DNA from: Paenibacillus sp. CAA11
Lineage (GTDB): Bacteria > Bacillota > Bacilli > Paenibacillales > Paenibacillaceae
Direction: 5' to 3'
Assembly (NCBI RefSeq): GCF_003060825.1
Contig: NZ_CP028922.1
Location: forward strand, 3,984,501-4,048,500
DNA: 64,000 bases
Shown here: positions 50,439 through 61,233 of the stretch, piece after piece
Layout: every line of letters begins with the position of its first letter
How positions within the stretch are numbered: the first letter of the stretch is position 1
Translations under genes and position numbers: made by a program
The notes under the pieces: generated by a model
What the model was told of the DNA's origin: nothing
The model's database searches: none
What the model saw: only the letters and a program-made list of their open reading frames with translations

Positions 50439-51737
50439 TTATTTCTTCAATTTGTCCCAAGCGTTCTGCATTTCTTGCTCCCAGCCCTTCACATCCAGCT
50501 TACCGGCGATGAATTGCTGAATCACGCTGGCAAATTCCTGAGTGACGCCGTCCGGGAATTTAGAGGATTGCAGACCGTATACTTTGTTATCTTTTACATA
50601 GCTCCACACATCTGCCCCCAGTGCCCCGATATCCTCTGGGGTGGCTGGAATCGTAGACAGGGAAGGAATGAACTTCCACTTCTTCACAATATACTCCTTG
50701 CCCATATCCGAAGTAACGAGCCAATTGAGGAAAGTCTTAGCTTCTTCCTTGGAGGAGGACTCCTTATTGACTACCAGGTTGGCAGGAATCCCAACGGTCA
50801 GCTTGTCATTCTTCTCCGCATTATCGTCGATTGGCATAGGGAACATGCCGATATTCATATTTGGCGTAATGTTGTCTACTAGCGTCTGCGCCCAGTTTCC
50901 TTCCTGCATCATCGCAGCTTCGCCCTTGGCGAACAGTGCCAAATGGGTGTTAGCATCTGTAGTTAGCGGGTTCTTCTGCCCGTATTTCAAGGTTAAGCTA
51001 AGCAGATTGCTCCATTTCTCGAAGCGTTCATTCCCGACAATAGAAGCGGTTCCGTCATTCAGCCCCTTGATAAAGGCATTCACATCGTCCTGCTGGGCAA
51101 AGGCAACACTGATCCCCTGGTTCCCCAGCAGCCACCATTCCTGATAGGCGTTCGCAAACGGTGTAACCCCGATCGCCTGCAGCTTCTTCGCCGCTTCCTC
51201 CAGCTCCGTAATTGTCTTCGGCGTTGAGGTAATGCCCGCCTTCTGGAACAGGTCCTTGTTATATACATAACCTATGCCTTCCAGATTCATCGGCAGGCCA
51301 TATACTTTCCCATCCTTCGTCATCGGTTCAGCAGCGAGTGGAATCAGATCCTTCACCCAAGGCTGGTCCGACAAATCCTCCAGCTTATCGAACCACATTT
51401 CCATCTCGGCATATCCGCCGTTAGAGAAAATATCCGGCGCATCCCCGGAGGCGAACTTGGTCTTCAGGGCCGCACCATAGTCAGCGCCCCCGCCGACTGT
51501 CTGAATATCCAGCTTGATGTTCGGATGCTCCTTCTCGAATTGCACCTTGAGCTCATTTAGGCCTTCAACAATCTCTGTCTTGAACTGAAAGATCTTGACG
51601 GTCTTGACCCCGCCTTTGTCAGCGCTTCCACTTTTGCTGCTGTTAGACGCATTGTTTGACCCGCCGCATGCCGCCATCAGCATACTCATCACCAGCAGTA
51701 CGGATAATACTAGAACCGAGCGTTTCTTCATCCCCAT
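50439..51737 (-). CDS. Sugar ABC transporter solute-binding lipoprotein
   Basis: 432 residues. Lipoprotein signal with lipobox MAAC (C24) followed by GGSNNASNSSK. The mature part is a family 1 (MalE-like) solute-binding protein: FKTEIVEGLNELKVQFEKEH, GDAPDIFSNGGYAEMEMWFD, KDGKVYGLPMNLEGIGYVYN, FAKGEAAMMQEGNWAQ. It should capture a sugar or oligosaccharide outside the membrane and deliver it to the two permeases encoded upstream. No ATPase is present; a shared MsmX-type ATPase is expected, as for many such systems. Confidence 0.92.
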   Translation of the reverse strand: MGMKKRSVLVLSVLLVMSMLMAACGGSNNASNSSKSGSADKGGVKTVKIFQFKTEIVEGLNELKVQFEKEHPNIKLDIQTVGGGADYGAALKTKFASGDAPDIFSNGGYAEMEMWFDKLEDLSDQPWVKDLIPLAAEPMTKDGKVYGLPMNLEGIGYVYNKDLFQKAGITSTPKTITELEEAAKKLQAIGVTPFANAYQEWWLLGNQGISVAFAQQDDVNAFIKGLNDGTASIVGNERFEKWSNLLSLTLKYGQKNPLTTDANTHLALFAKGEAAMMQEGNWAQTLVDNITPNMNIGMFPMPIDDNAEKNDKLTVGIPANLVVNKESSSKEEAKTFLNWLVTSDMGKEYIVKKWKFIPSLSTIPATPEDIGALGADVWSYVKDNKVYGLQSSKFPDGVTQEFASVIQQFIAGKLDVKGWEQEMQNAWDKLKK

Positions 51738-51791
51738 GACTTAAATCCCCCTTAACGAATAAATGATGTTTATGGAACGGCGGCCCGGTTA

Positions 51792-52625
51792 TTAACCTTT
51801 GACCGAGCCAGCCGCGATTCCCTCAACAATATAGCGCTGCATTAGTAAGTAGAAAGCGATAATCGGCGCGATGCCGAGCACTAGTGCCGGAAGCGCCAAA
51901 TCCCACTGCTTGGTGTACTGGCCGAAGAAGGAGAAGGTAGCCAGCGGAATGGTCCGCAAGTCTGGCGCCTGCAGAATCAGCGAAGGCAGCAGATAATCAT
52001 TCCACACGCCAAGCGCATTCAGTACGATCGTGGTCATTAACATCGGCTTCAGGAGCGGAAGTACAATCCGGAAGAACACACGAATCGGATTACAGCCGTC
52101 CACCGTCGCCGCCTCTTCAATCTCCAGCGGAACTGATTTGATGAAACCATGGAATAGAAAGATGGCCATTGGAACATTGAGCCCCAGGTAAGCGATAATC
52201 AGACCCAGCATCGAATTGTTGATTCCGAGCAGGTTGACGATTTTTAAGAGCGGAATCATGATCGTCTGGAAGGGCACTACCATCGCGGCCACCATCAGCA
52301 CGAACAGAAGCCGATTAGGCCGCGTGTTGGCCCGGACCATCCGGTAGGCTGCCATGGCGCTGAACAGCGAGATTAGAATGACACTGACGATGGTGATGAT
52401 GGTCGAGTTCCAGAACGCCTCTGTAAAGCGGGCAAGCTTCCAGGTGTTGGCATAGTTGCTCCATTGAATCTGCTGCGGCCAGCTGGCCGCATTGCTCAGA
52501 ATCTCCCCGAAGGATTTCACCGAGTTGGCCAGCAGGAAGTAGAACGGTGACAGGAACAATAATGCAATCAGCGCCATGATAATTTCTGTGCCGATATTCC
52601 ATCTTTTCTTAGCTTGTTCTGTCAT
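51792..52625 (-). CDS. Carbohydrate ABC permease (MalG type, YesQ-like)
   Basis: 277 residues, six helices. The EAA loop that contacts the ATPase reads EIEEAATVDGCNPIRVFFRI. The ending GIAAGSVKG is typical for the MalG type. Its ATG overlaps the stop of the MalF-type gene by one base (TGATG). Partner of the preceding permease and the solute-binding protein. Confidence 0.92.
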   Translation of the reverse strand: MTEQAKKRWNIGTEIIMALIALLFLSPFYFLLANSVKSFGEILSNAASWPQQIQWSNYANTWKLARFTEAFWNSTIITIVSVILISLFSAMAAYRMVRANTRPNRLLFVLMVAAMVVPFQTIMIPLLKIVNLLGINNSMLGLIIAYLGLNVPMAIFLFHGFIKSVPLEIEEAATVDGCNPIRVFFRIVLPLLKPMLMTTIVLNALGVWNDYLLPSLILQAPDLRTIPLATFSFFGQYTKQWDLALPALVLGIAPIIAFYLLMQRYIVEGIAAGSVKG

Positions 52626-53506
52626 CAGGACTCAACCTCCTTGCTCTTCGTCACGCGCACCTGAATCAGGGTAATGAGCGCAACAATCAGGAAGAACAGA
52701 AGCGCTTTTGCCGTTCCCAGACCATAGCGGTTATTCAGAAATGCCTCATTATAGATGTTCATCGCTACGGATTCCGTAGATTTGAATGGCCCGCCCTTGG
52801 TGAGAGAGAGATTCAGGTCGAACATCTTGAAGGACCAAGAAATTGCCAGGAACAGACAAATCGTCACCGCCGGCATTATCAATGGCACGATAATCCTCCA
52901 CAGCGTCTGCAGACGATTGGCCCCGTCAATTTCAGCCGCTTCGAGCACCTCTTTGGACACATTGCTTAAGGAGGCGATATAGATGACCATCAAATATCCG
53001 GAGGACTGCCAGATGAACACCAGTACGATGGCCCAGAATCCGGTTGTCGCATCCCCAAGCCAGGGCAGCTGGAAGAACGACCATCCCGTAAGGTCCCCCA
53101 TCGTTGCAAAGCCCTTGATAAAGATAAACTGCCAGATAAATCCCAGCAACAGCCCGCCAATTACATTAGGCATGAAGAAAATGGTACGAAGGAAATTGCG
53201 GGACTTCAGCGGTTTGGTCAGGAAATACGCCAGGAAGAAGCCCACCACATTCGTAAGAACCACACCGAGCAGTGTGAATCTGAGTGTAAACCAGAAGGAA
53301 GCCCAGAAGTCCTTATCATTTGTAAAAATTCTGCTGAAATTGTCGAGTCCTACCCAACTCACTTTACCGGAAACCCCATCCCAGTCCGTAAAGGAATAAT
53401 ACATCCCCATCAGAAACGGAATGACCATCATGAGTATAAAGCACAGAGCTGCCGGGCCTAGGAAAAAAAGCTGCTGGCCCAGCTGGGACCGCTTGCTGCC
53501 GCGCAT
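52625..53506 (-). CDS. Carbohydrate ABC permease (MalF type, YesP-like)
   Basis: 293 residues, six helices. The EAA loop is LEAAEIDGANRLQTLWRIIV. It starts the three-gene importer operon, with GGGGGA upstream of its ATG, and is divergent from the YesM-type kinase gene across a 127-base gap. That layout, with a YesMN pair, is the usual Paenibacillus and Bacillus arrangement for inducible oligosaccharide importers. Confidence 0.92.
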   Translation of the reverse strand: MRGSKRSQLGQQLFFLGPAALCFILMMVIPFLMGMYYSFTDWDGVSGKVSWVGLDNFSRIFTNDKDFWASFWFTLRFTLLGVVLTNVVGFFLAYFLTKPLKSRNFLRTIFFMPNVIGGLLLGFIWQFIFIKGFATMGDLTGWSFFQLPWLGDATTGFWAIVLVFIWQSSGYLMVIYIASLSNVSKEVLEAAEIDGANRLQTLWRIIVPLIMPAVTICLFLAISWSFKMFDLNLSLTKGGPFKSTESVAMNIYNEAFLNNRYGLGTAKALLFFLIVALITLIQVRVTKSKEVES

Positions 53507-53633
53507 ATCATGGTTCCCCCTTTCTTTCTATCGCCTGTTTGTGATCTAATAATATTATCTGGATTTTGAAAGGGCATACACACCCACATAAGTGATCTAT
53601 CAGGTGTAATATATTGATCGGGAGTGACATGAT

Positions 53634-55478
53634 TTGACAAGATGGAACAGTATTCGAACAAAACTCACACTATTCCTGGTGCTGCCTACCATTCTCTGCG
53701 TGGCTGCCACGATGGTCATCAGTTACTCCTATACGACACAGACCCTCCGGACAAGGGCTGTAGATGAGAATAAGAATCTATTGTTTCAAGGGAACCGGAA
53801 TATCAGCAGCCTCATTCAGGAGATTAACCGGTTCTCCTTAACGGTCTATTCCGACTCGGATTTCTACCGTATGATTGGGGCCGGGTATGACAATATATCG
53901 GCTAATATTCAAATCTACACCCAGCTTAACTACATCGCCAAATCTATGCCCGATATATTTCAAGTCTATTTATACAGTGTAAAAGACAACAAGGCGACAC
54001 TCGTTACCCAGAATACGCCCAAACGCTGGCAGTCCCTGAAGCCTTTCCCCGATTCCGTGCCCGCCCAAGATCGCTCCCTCTCTATCCAAAGCACTCATCC
54101 CAGTCATAATTACGGGCTTACAGCACCGAATCCACAGACGACGGTCAAGCCGGTATTTACCCTTCATCGCCGTATCGAACAGGTTCCCTCTACCCGCTCG
54201 CTCGGTTACCTGTCCATTGACGTCAAATTGTCTGCCTTAAGCAGTATCATGGACCAGTTATATGACCACCTGCGGGAAAAAATCTATCTGCTGGACAGCA
54301 GCGGCAATATGATCTATGCGAGTGCTCCCGAGTTGACCGGCACCAGGCTGCAAAGCAGCTGGTATCCGTCCCAGCTTACCGCAGCGAGTGCCGCTCAGGG
54401 CTTTTTCGAGCAGGACAAATCCGTCTTCGTCTATCAGCGCATTACCGATAACGCCGACCTGAATTGGACGCTGGTCAAAGAGATCCCTGTCTCTGTGTTG
54501 TTCCATGAAGCGAAGGAGTCGGTTCGCATTAACCTCCTGCTGCTGGCACTGCTGCTGATTACCATGATCAGCGTGATCGTGTTCATCTCCTTTCGCATTA
54601 CCGCTCCGATCAAGCAGCTTGCCCGCTATATGACTCAGGTGCAGACGGGAAACCTAGAGATCGACATCCGCCCCTCAGGCAAGGATGAGGTTGGATTTGT
54701 GACTGAGCGGTTCCGCAGCATGATGGATACTATTAACAATCTCATTTTAAGAGAATATAAGCTCGAACTTACCAGCAGGACGCATGAGCTGCGGGCGCTG
54801 CAGGCTCAGGTCAACCCCCATTTTCTGAACAATGCGCTGCAGATCATCGGGACTCTGGCTCTGGAGCTCAAGGTTCCCCAGATTTACTCCTTGCTCTCCG
54901 CCCTCGCCAAAATGATGCGCTACAGCATGCGCAATGACGAGAAGGTCGTCACGCTGCGCGATGAGCTGGAGCATGTGAAGGCCTATATCGAGCTGCAGAA
55001 GGAGCGCTTTGAGAACAAATTCAGCTTCCGGTACGATGCGGAAGAAGCCGTGATGGATGCGAAGCTGCCCAAGATGGTGCTGCAGCCCATTGTCGAGAAT
55101 TACTTCAAGCATGGATTTCGGCTTGCTGACCCGGGCAGCTGGATTGAGATCAAGGCCCGCAAGCAAAGTGCGCAACGGATTGAGATTGTAATTCAGAACA
55201 ATGGCCGCTCGATATCCGCAGAGTCTCTTGCCCGGCTGCAGCGTGAGCTGGAGCGTCCGGACGGCCTTCAAGTGAGCGAGCTGCATGAGGAGAATCGCCT
55301 GGAGGTCAATCCCGGCAGCGGGATCGGCCTGTCCAATGTGCTTGCCCGGCTGAGGCTGATCTGCGGTGATGATGCCTCGCTAACGGTAATACCCATAAGT
55401 CCAAACGGTGTAAGTGTTCGATTGGAATTCGAAATACAAACGGAGCGTGAAGCGAATGAAGACCTTAATTGTGGATGA
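53634..55478 (+). CDS. YesM-type sensor histidine kinase
   Basis: 614 residues, TTG start with GGGAG nine bases upstream. Membrane helix 1 at about 8-30, an extracellular dCache-like sensor at about 35-295, helix 2 at about 298-320, HAMP at about 322-375, then a His_kinase domain (PF06580 type) with phospho-acceptor H in QAQVNPHFLNNALQIIGTLA and a HATPase with PKMVLQPIVENYFKHGF and PGSGIGLSNVLARL. It should sense a sugar, directly or with the solute-binding protein, and phosphorylate the YesN-type regulator that overlaps its end. Confidence 0.92.
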   Translation: MTRWNSIRTKLTLFLVLPTILCVAATMVISYSYTTQTLRTRAVDENKNLLFQGNRNISSLIQEINRFSLTVYSDSDFYRMIGAGYDNISANIQIYTQLNYIAKSMPDIFQVYLYSVKDNKATLVTQNTPKRWQSLKPFPDSVPAQDRSLSIQSTHPSHNYGLTAPNPQTTVKPVFTLHRRIEQVPSTRSLGYLSIDVKLSALSSIMDQLYDHLREKIYLLDSSGNMIYASAPELTGTRLQSSWYPSQLTAASAAQGFFEQDKSVFVYQRITDNADLNWTLVKEIPVSVLFHEAKESVRINLLLLALLLITMISVIVFISFRITAPIKQLARYMTQVQTGNLEIDIRPSGKDEVGFVTERFRSMMDTINNLILREYKLELTSRTHELRALQAQVNPHFLNNALQIIGTLALELKVPQIYSLLSALAKMMRYSMRNDEKVVTLRDELEHVKAYIELQKERFENKFSFRYDAEEAVMDAKLPKMVLQPIVENYFKHGFRLADPGSWIEIKARKQSAQRIEIVIQNNGRSISAESLARLQRELERPDGLQVSELHEENRLEVNPGSGIGLSNVLARLRLICGDDASLTVIPISPNGVSVRLEFEIQTEREANEDLNCG

Positions 55479-57093
55479 TGAAGCGCGTGTGCGCAAAGCG
55501 ATTCGACTGCTCGTAGACTGGGAGGCTCATCAGATGGATGAGATTGTGGAGGCCGCAAGCGGCAGCGAGGCCATTCAGCTGATATGCGAGGACAAGCCCG
55601 CCATTGTCATCATGGATATCATGATGGATGACGGCAATGGCCTGGAGCTGATGAAATGGGTGAACGAATATGCAGGGAGTATCAAATTTATCGTGGTCAG
55701 CGGACATAATGATTTCGAGTTTGTACGGCATGCCGTTCAGCACGGGGGCATCGACTACATTCTCAAGCCGATTGAAGCTGAAGTCATCAATGCAGCGATG
55801 GCCAAAGCCGCTGCTGCCTGGCGCGCCGAGGAGCAGGAGCGAGCGGCAAGACAGCTGCAGTCCATTCGCCTGAACGAGTTCAAGCCTGTCTATGGCGAGA
55901 AGCTTCTGTCCGCCCTTATTGACGACCCGCTGAATGCCGAAGCCTCCTATCGCCGTCTTTGTGACGAAGGGGTTGTCCCCCGCCAGGTGAATGCCACCCG
56001 TCTGATTCTGCTCCAACTGGACCTGGGGCATGGTCCGCTCTTGACCCGGTTTGGCGGGGATAGTGAGCTGCTGCGCTTTGCCATGATTAATATCTGCAAT
56101 GACTTCCTGAGCCTGCCGAAGCGGGGTCTGGCCTTCCGCTACTGGGGGGCTGCCTCCGAGATCGCCATCCTATTCTGGGATCAGCATACTGCTATCTCCT
56201 CCTGGATCGACAATCTGAATCAGGGCATGTTCCGTACGCTGCAATGCCGCGTGCATTTCGGAATCAGCAGCCTGGGGGCTTTCCCCAAGCAGGCATCCAG
56301 ACAATATGCCGAGGCGGCCGGAGCCTTATCCCGGCGAAACCTGCTCGATCAAGAGACTTATGCGCATTTTGCCGCTCACGAGGACCAGCATATCCACAGC
56401 ATAGCTGAGCACCGGATGGAATTTGCTGATGTGCAGGAGGAATGGAAGATCGCTGTGCTCAGCGGTAAGCCGGAGCTAATGGAGGCCGCTGCCCAGCGCT
56501 GGATTGATGCGTGGAACAGAGGCGGTGTGGTGACTCCGGAAATGCTCAGGGCGTGGCGTGCTGATTGTCTCTCGTTCCGGGCTAAAATGGCCCGCGATCA
56601 CTTAGGAGAGGGCTTTGAAGCGGTTCTTGGCGAGCTGGAGCAGGCCGATCACACATCCCCGGTTCCATCTGCCTCGGGCTATTCCTTCTCCATGTATTCC
56701 TGGCGTGACTGGGGGACCCGGCTCATGCAGCAGCTATCAAGAGAGCTCCTAGCCCGAAGAGTTCAGGAACGGACTATTATTAACAACATCGTAAAATATA
56801 TCGAGCAGCACTACTCTTCCGAGCTCTCGCTTCAGGAGGTTGCCGGCAAATTCTTCGTCAGCCGCGAGTATATATCCCGCAAATTCAAGCAGGAGCTGGG
56901 CATTAATTTCTCCGAGTACTTAGCGGAGTTCCGAATTCAGAGATCCAAGCTGCTCATGCAGAACCCCCGGCTGAGTATCTCACAAATCTCCGAGATGGTA
57001 GGCTTTCAGGATGTGAAATACTTCAGCAAAGTATTTAAGAAGATCGAAGGCGTCTCGCCGAAGGGATACCGGAGCAAGCTGGATCTATTGTGA
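55456..57093 (+). CDS. YesN-type response regulator with AraC HTH
   Basis: 545 residues from the ATG at 55456, overlapping the kinase gene by 23 bases. The receiver MKTLIVDDEARVRKAIRLLV has D in AIVIMDIMMDDGNG and K in DYILKPIEAEV. A middle region of about 280 residues follows, then a double AraC HTH at about 445-543: NIVKYIEQHYSSELSLQEVA, FFVSREYISRKFKQELG, and ISQISEMVGFQDVKYFSKVFKK. It should activate the importer operon and perhaps the lyase. Confidence 0.93.
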   Translation: MKTLIVDDEARVRKAIRLLVDWEAHQMDEIVEAASGSEAIQLICEDKPAIVIMDIMMDDGNGLELMKWVNEYAGSIKFIVVSGHNDFEFVRHAVQHGGIDYILKPIEAEVINAAMAKAAAAWRAEEQERAARQLQSIRLNEFKPVYGEKLLSALIDDPLNAEASYRRLCDEGVVPRQVNATRLILLQLDLGHGPLLTRFGGDSELLRFAMINICNDFLSLPKRGLAFRYWGAASEIAILFWDQHTAISSWIDNLNQGMFRTLQCRVHFGISSLGAFPKQASRQYAEAAGALSRRNLLDQETYAHFAAHEDQHIHSIAEHRMEFADVQEEWKIAVLSGKPELMEAAAQRWIDAWNRGGVVTPEMLRAWRADCLSFRAKMARDHLGEGFEAVLGELEQADHTSPVPSASGYSFSMYSWRDWGTRLMQQLSRELLARRVQERTIINNIVKYIEQHYSSELSLQEVAGKFFVSREYISRKFKQELGINFSEYLAEFRIQRSKLLMQNPRLSISQISEMVGFQDVKYFSKVFKKIEGVSPKGYRSKLDLL

Positions 57094-57095
57094 GT

Positions 57096-57120
57096 AAGGA
57101 TGCTGCTCGGGAGCATCCTT
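57096..57120 (+). terminator. Weak terminator-like hairpin after the YesN gene
   Basis: AAGGATGCT / AGCATCCTT with a 7-nt loop, two bases after the stop codon. There is no T-run, so efficiency is doubtful. Confidence 0.4.
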
Positions 57121-57317
57121 CAGGCTTCATAAAGGCGTTGTTAACGCGGGTACAATAAACCGCTTCTGGTACATATAACTGTGCTCACCTGAACATTTGC
57201 AGGGTTTGTCGATCAGTCAATCAGCAGCACTCCAATTCCTGACGGCAAAATTGAACCCTACCCAAAAGCGGCCGCTCCCGAACCTCTGCCGAGAACTGCC
57301 GCCTTTTAGTTGTAAGG

Positions 57318-59867
57318 CTATACCCACATGCGAATGAACGTACTGATGTGATAAGAGAGATTCTTCCGGGCTTGGTCTGAGAGGCTGCCCGGCTTGCTGC
57401 TATCCAATTGTGCCAGGAATTTATTCAAGAATTTAAGCGCTTGTTCCTTGGAGCCTTTATTCAGATGGTGCTCCGCCTGCTTCAGCGAATTCCCTAACTG
57501 CGCGCGCAGCGAACTGGTCAGCTCGCCGCCCTCTGCATATGCATCCAGCATGCGGTAAGCGGCTGGCAGCATGCCCGGCGCCTGGTAATCAGGGACGGGA
57601 ACTTCCGCGAAATCGGTGTCTGATGCAAAATAGAAGCTGGTGTATGAAGGCTGGTTATAGGTCGTATTCTGGCGGGCGACCTCTGCCCGGTACTGTGGAT
57701 CATGCATCAGCGTGTACAGCTTCCGGCTTGTGATCTCTGTGCTCAGATAGATGCGCAGCGCCTTGCTGTCCGTGGTCCGCAGGACAAGCTCCTCGCGCCA
57801 ATCACCTAATATATCCGCAACGAGGCCTGGATTGCCCTTGGTTCCGTTGTTCGCACGTGTTCCCTCAGCGGTAAGCAGCACTCCTTTCCCCCATGCCTCT
57901 ATGACTGGGGTCTGATCCAGATTGCCGTTTACAATCTGAGTCGTCATATCTGCAGACCACTTGATATTCATATTCGTACCCGGCATATCATCTGAAATCC
58001 ACTTCCCGTCTGCGGTCCAGGTACCTACCGCCCAAGCCTCAAGCCCCCGCCGGGTCGGATCAATGTCCCCGACCATGCCGCGGCCGGTGTCCTTACCGGT
58101 GTAACCTCCGAAGATCAGCTCGCCCGTAGCTGCATCTCGCATCGAATATCCGTAAGGGGCATACGGTCCACCTTCATGCACCATGAAGATTTCAAGGCCC
58201 GGCCGATCCGGATCGATATCGGTGACGTGCATCGCATCCCCATGTCCCAGCCGGGCCACGGTGCCGGGAACCGCACTCTCAGGCGGCATTACATCCATGG
58301 AGCTGTACAGCAGCGTGCCATCATGATCGATGGTGGCGGAGCCGTACACAATTTCTTGCTTGCCATCCCCATCCACATCAGCCGAAGAGAGGGAATGCGC
58401 CCCCTGTGTCGTCAGCTTGCCGAACACCGGATCAGTGCCATCCCGGCCATGCGGGCCATCATTGAACGGATTGGTCATGGGAGTCCATCCGGAATCAACA
58501 TACCAATGCTCGCTCAGCTTGCTGCCGTCCCACCTATAGGATGCAAGCGTGGAACGGGTATAATATCCTCTGGCGAATACGGCATAAGGATGCTGTCCGT
58601 CAAGATAAGCTACGGTAGCAAGGAAGCGGTCCACCCGGTTCCCCGGCTCGATCCGGGCCATCGCGTAATCGCCCCACATCAATCCGTCGTCATGCCGCTG
58701 GGGTTTATACGGGACTTTATCCAGCTCCTTACCTGTGGCTCCCTCAAATATGCTGAGGTACTCCGGTCCCTCCAGGATAAAACCCTCGAAGTCGCGCAGC
58801 TTGTTGCGTTCACTCCGCTGCGGCGCATAGGTGTCCATGAAATAGTCAACCAGCTTCTTGGCATCCGTTCGGGAGAGCGGATAAGTGTACTGCCGCTTGA
58901 TGCCGAAGCATTCCTCCAGTGTGGCCGGCCACTTCCCGCTTACAACCTCCTCATGCTGCTGCCAGTTCATGAACAGCTGAACCATGTGTTCGAAATAATC
59001 CGCCTTGCTCATCCGGTAATCGTCGGTCACCCGGTAGCCAGCCTTCCAGTCTTCGGGCAGGATGGAGAGATAGCGTTCCGAGGTCTGGCGCCCATTCTTA
59101 TCATAATGAATTACTTTGCTTCCCGGAGCCGTCTGGAGCATCAGTTCGGCTTTACCGTCTCCGTCAAAGTCGTACACCATGAACTGAGTATAATGAGCAC
59201 CGGAGCGAACGTTCAACCCGAGATCGATCCGATAGAGCAGCGTCCTCTCTAGCGTATAACAGTCGATATAGGTATTGCCGGTATAACCGACCTGAGAGAC
59301 GTCCTTAGCGTTTGAGGGGTACCATTTCACAAAAAACTCGTATCTTCCGTCGCCATCTACGTCCCCCACGCTAACATCATTGGCAGAGTACGTGTAGGTC
59401 TCTCCTGCCGGCGTCACGCCGTCGGCTGGCTTCTTCAGCGGCAGATCATAATGGCTGTCTTCCCAGCGAATGGCCGGATTACGGTCAACCTCCTTGCCGC
59501 CGATAACAGCAGCTACCTCATACGTAGAGGATGCCGATCCGGCTGGATCTAAGTAATTTGTGCTGTCCGTCACGGTGGCAATCTTCTTTCCATCGCGGTA
59601 CACATGGAAGTTCGCGCCAGTCAGACCGTTCTTGCTGTACCCCGAAACTTCATGGGCCAGCAAGCGCCAGCTCAGAAATACCCCCTCCTTCGTCACCGCA
59701 GCAACCAGGCCGCGGTCCAGATGCTCCAGCTGAATTTTCCCGCTGGCTGGAACCGGTTTGGCCGGGGCGGCAGCAGACGAGGTATCGACCGGGCCAACAG
59801 CGAATAGGGGTAAAATCAAGACGGCGGACAACAGGCCGCGAAGTAACTTTTGCGTTTGGCTTAACAT
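57318..59867 (-). CDS. Secreted rhamnogalacturonan lyase (PL11) with insertion and FIMAH-type tail
   Basis: 849 residues, longer than the ~620 of B. subtilis YesW. Signal peptide at 1-33. The PL11 beta-propeller has calcium-type DxDGDG motifs: SVGDVDGDGRYEFF, MVYDFDGDGKAEL, SSADVDGDGKQEIV. Conserved blades include YSANDVSVGD, LGLNVRSGAHYTQFM, LGHGDAMHVTDIDPDRPG and LVADILGDWREELVLR. A helical insertion of about 85 residues (DYFEHMVQLFMNWQQHEEV; YTYPLSRTDAKKLVDYFMD) is present. The last 65 residues form a FIMAH-like helical domain (SSLRAQLGNSLKQAEHHLN; LSYHISTFIRMW). It cuts pectin rhamnogalacturonan-I. Confidence 0.9.
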   Translation of the reverse strand: MLSQTQKLLRGLLSAVLILPLFAVGPVDTSSAAAPAKPVPASGKIQLEHLDRGLVAAVTKEGVFLSWRLLAHEVSGYSKNGLTGANFHVYRDGKKIATVTDSTNYLDPAGSASSTYEVAAVIGGKEVDRNPAIRWEDSHYDLPLKKPADGVTPAGETYTYSANDVSVGDVDGDGRYEFFVKWYPSNAKDVSQVGYTGNTYIDCYTLERTLLYRIDLGLNVRSGAHYTQFMVYDFDGDGKAELMLQTAPGSKVIHYDKNGRQTSERYLSILPEDWKAGYRVTDDYRMSKADYFEHMVQLFMNWQQHEEVVSGKWPATLEECFGIKRQYTYPLSRTDAKKLVDYFMDTYAPQRSERNKLRDFEGFILEGPEYLSIFEGATGKELDKVPYKPQRHDDGLMWGDYAMARIEPGNRVDRFLATVAYLDGQHPYAVFARGYYTRSTLASYRWDGSKLSEHWYVDSGWTPMTNPFNDGPHGRDGTDPVFGKLTTQGAHSLSSADVDGDGKQEIVYGSATIDHDGTLLYSSMDVMPPESAVPGTVARLGHGDAMHVTDIDPDRPGLEIFMVHEGGPYAPYGYSMRDAATGELIFGGYTGKDTGRGMVGDIDPTRRGLEAWAVGTWTADGKWISDDMPGTNMNIKWSADMTTQIVNGNLDQTPVIEAWGKGVLLTAEGTRANNGTKGNPGLVADILGDWREELVLRTTDSKALRIYLSTEITSRKLYTLMHDPQYRAEVARQNTTYNQPSYTSFYFASDTDFAEVPVPDYQAPGMLPAAYRMLDAYAEGGELTSSLRAQLGNSLKQAEHHLNKGSKEQALKFLNKFLAQLDSSKPGSLSDQARKNLSYHISTFIRMWV

Positions 59868-60078
59868 AATTCACCTTCCCTTTACAGAACTCTTTTCCAT
59901 GACAATGTACATGAATGCGGTTTCAATAAAGCCAATGACACCTCCCTCATTCACCTTGAGGCATATGGCGATTCGTGAATTCCCCGTTATTTTAAGCCTA
60001 AGCCGGGCGCCAAGAACATTTAATAATCCGGTCAATTTCTTCACAAAACCGGGTTTTTCTTGCTTTTTGACAGATGTA

Positions 60079-61145
<1,067 letters not shown>

Positions 61146-61233
61146 CCGCTTTAAGTCAGAAGCTGCGGCAGCATGATTACATGCATCCAAGTCATCCACG
61201 CAATCATTATCTATGACCTATGGGAGTGATATT

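Noticed and set aside
58176..59252. Long plus-strand ORF (358 residues) opposite the PL11 lyase
   Set aside because: It is antisense to clear PL11 blades and DxDGDG motifs, has no ribosome site and resembles no family; a GC-bias shadow.
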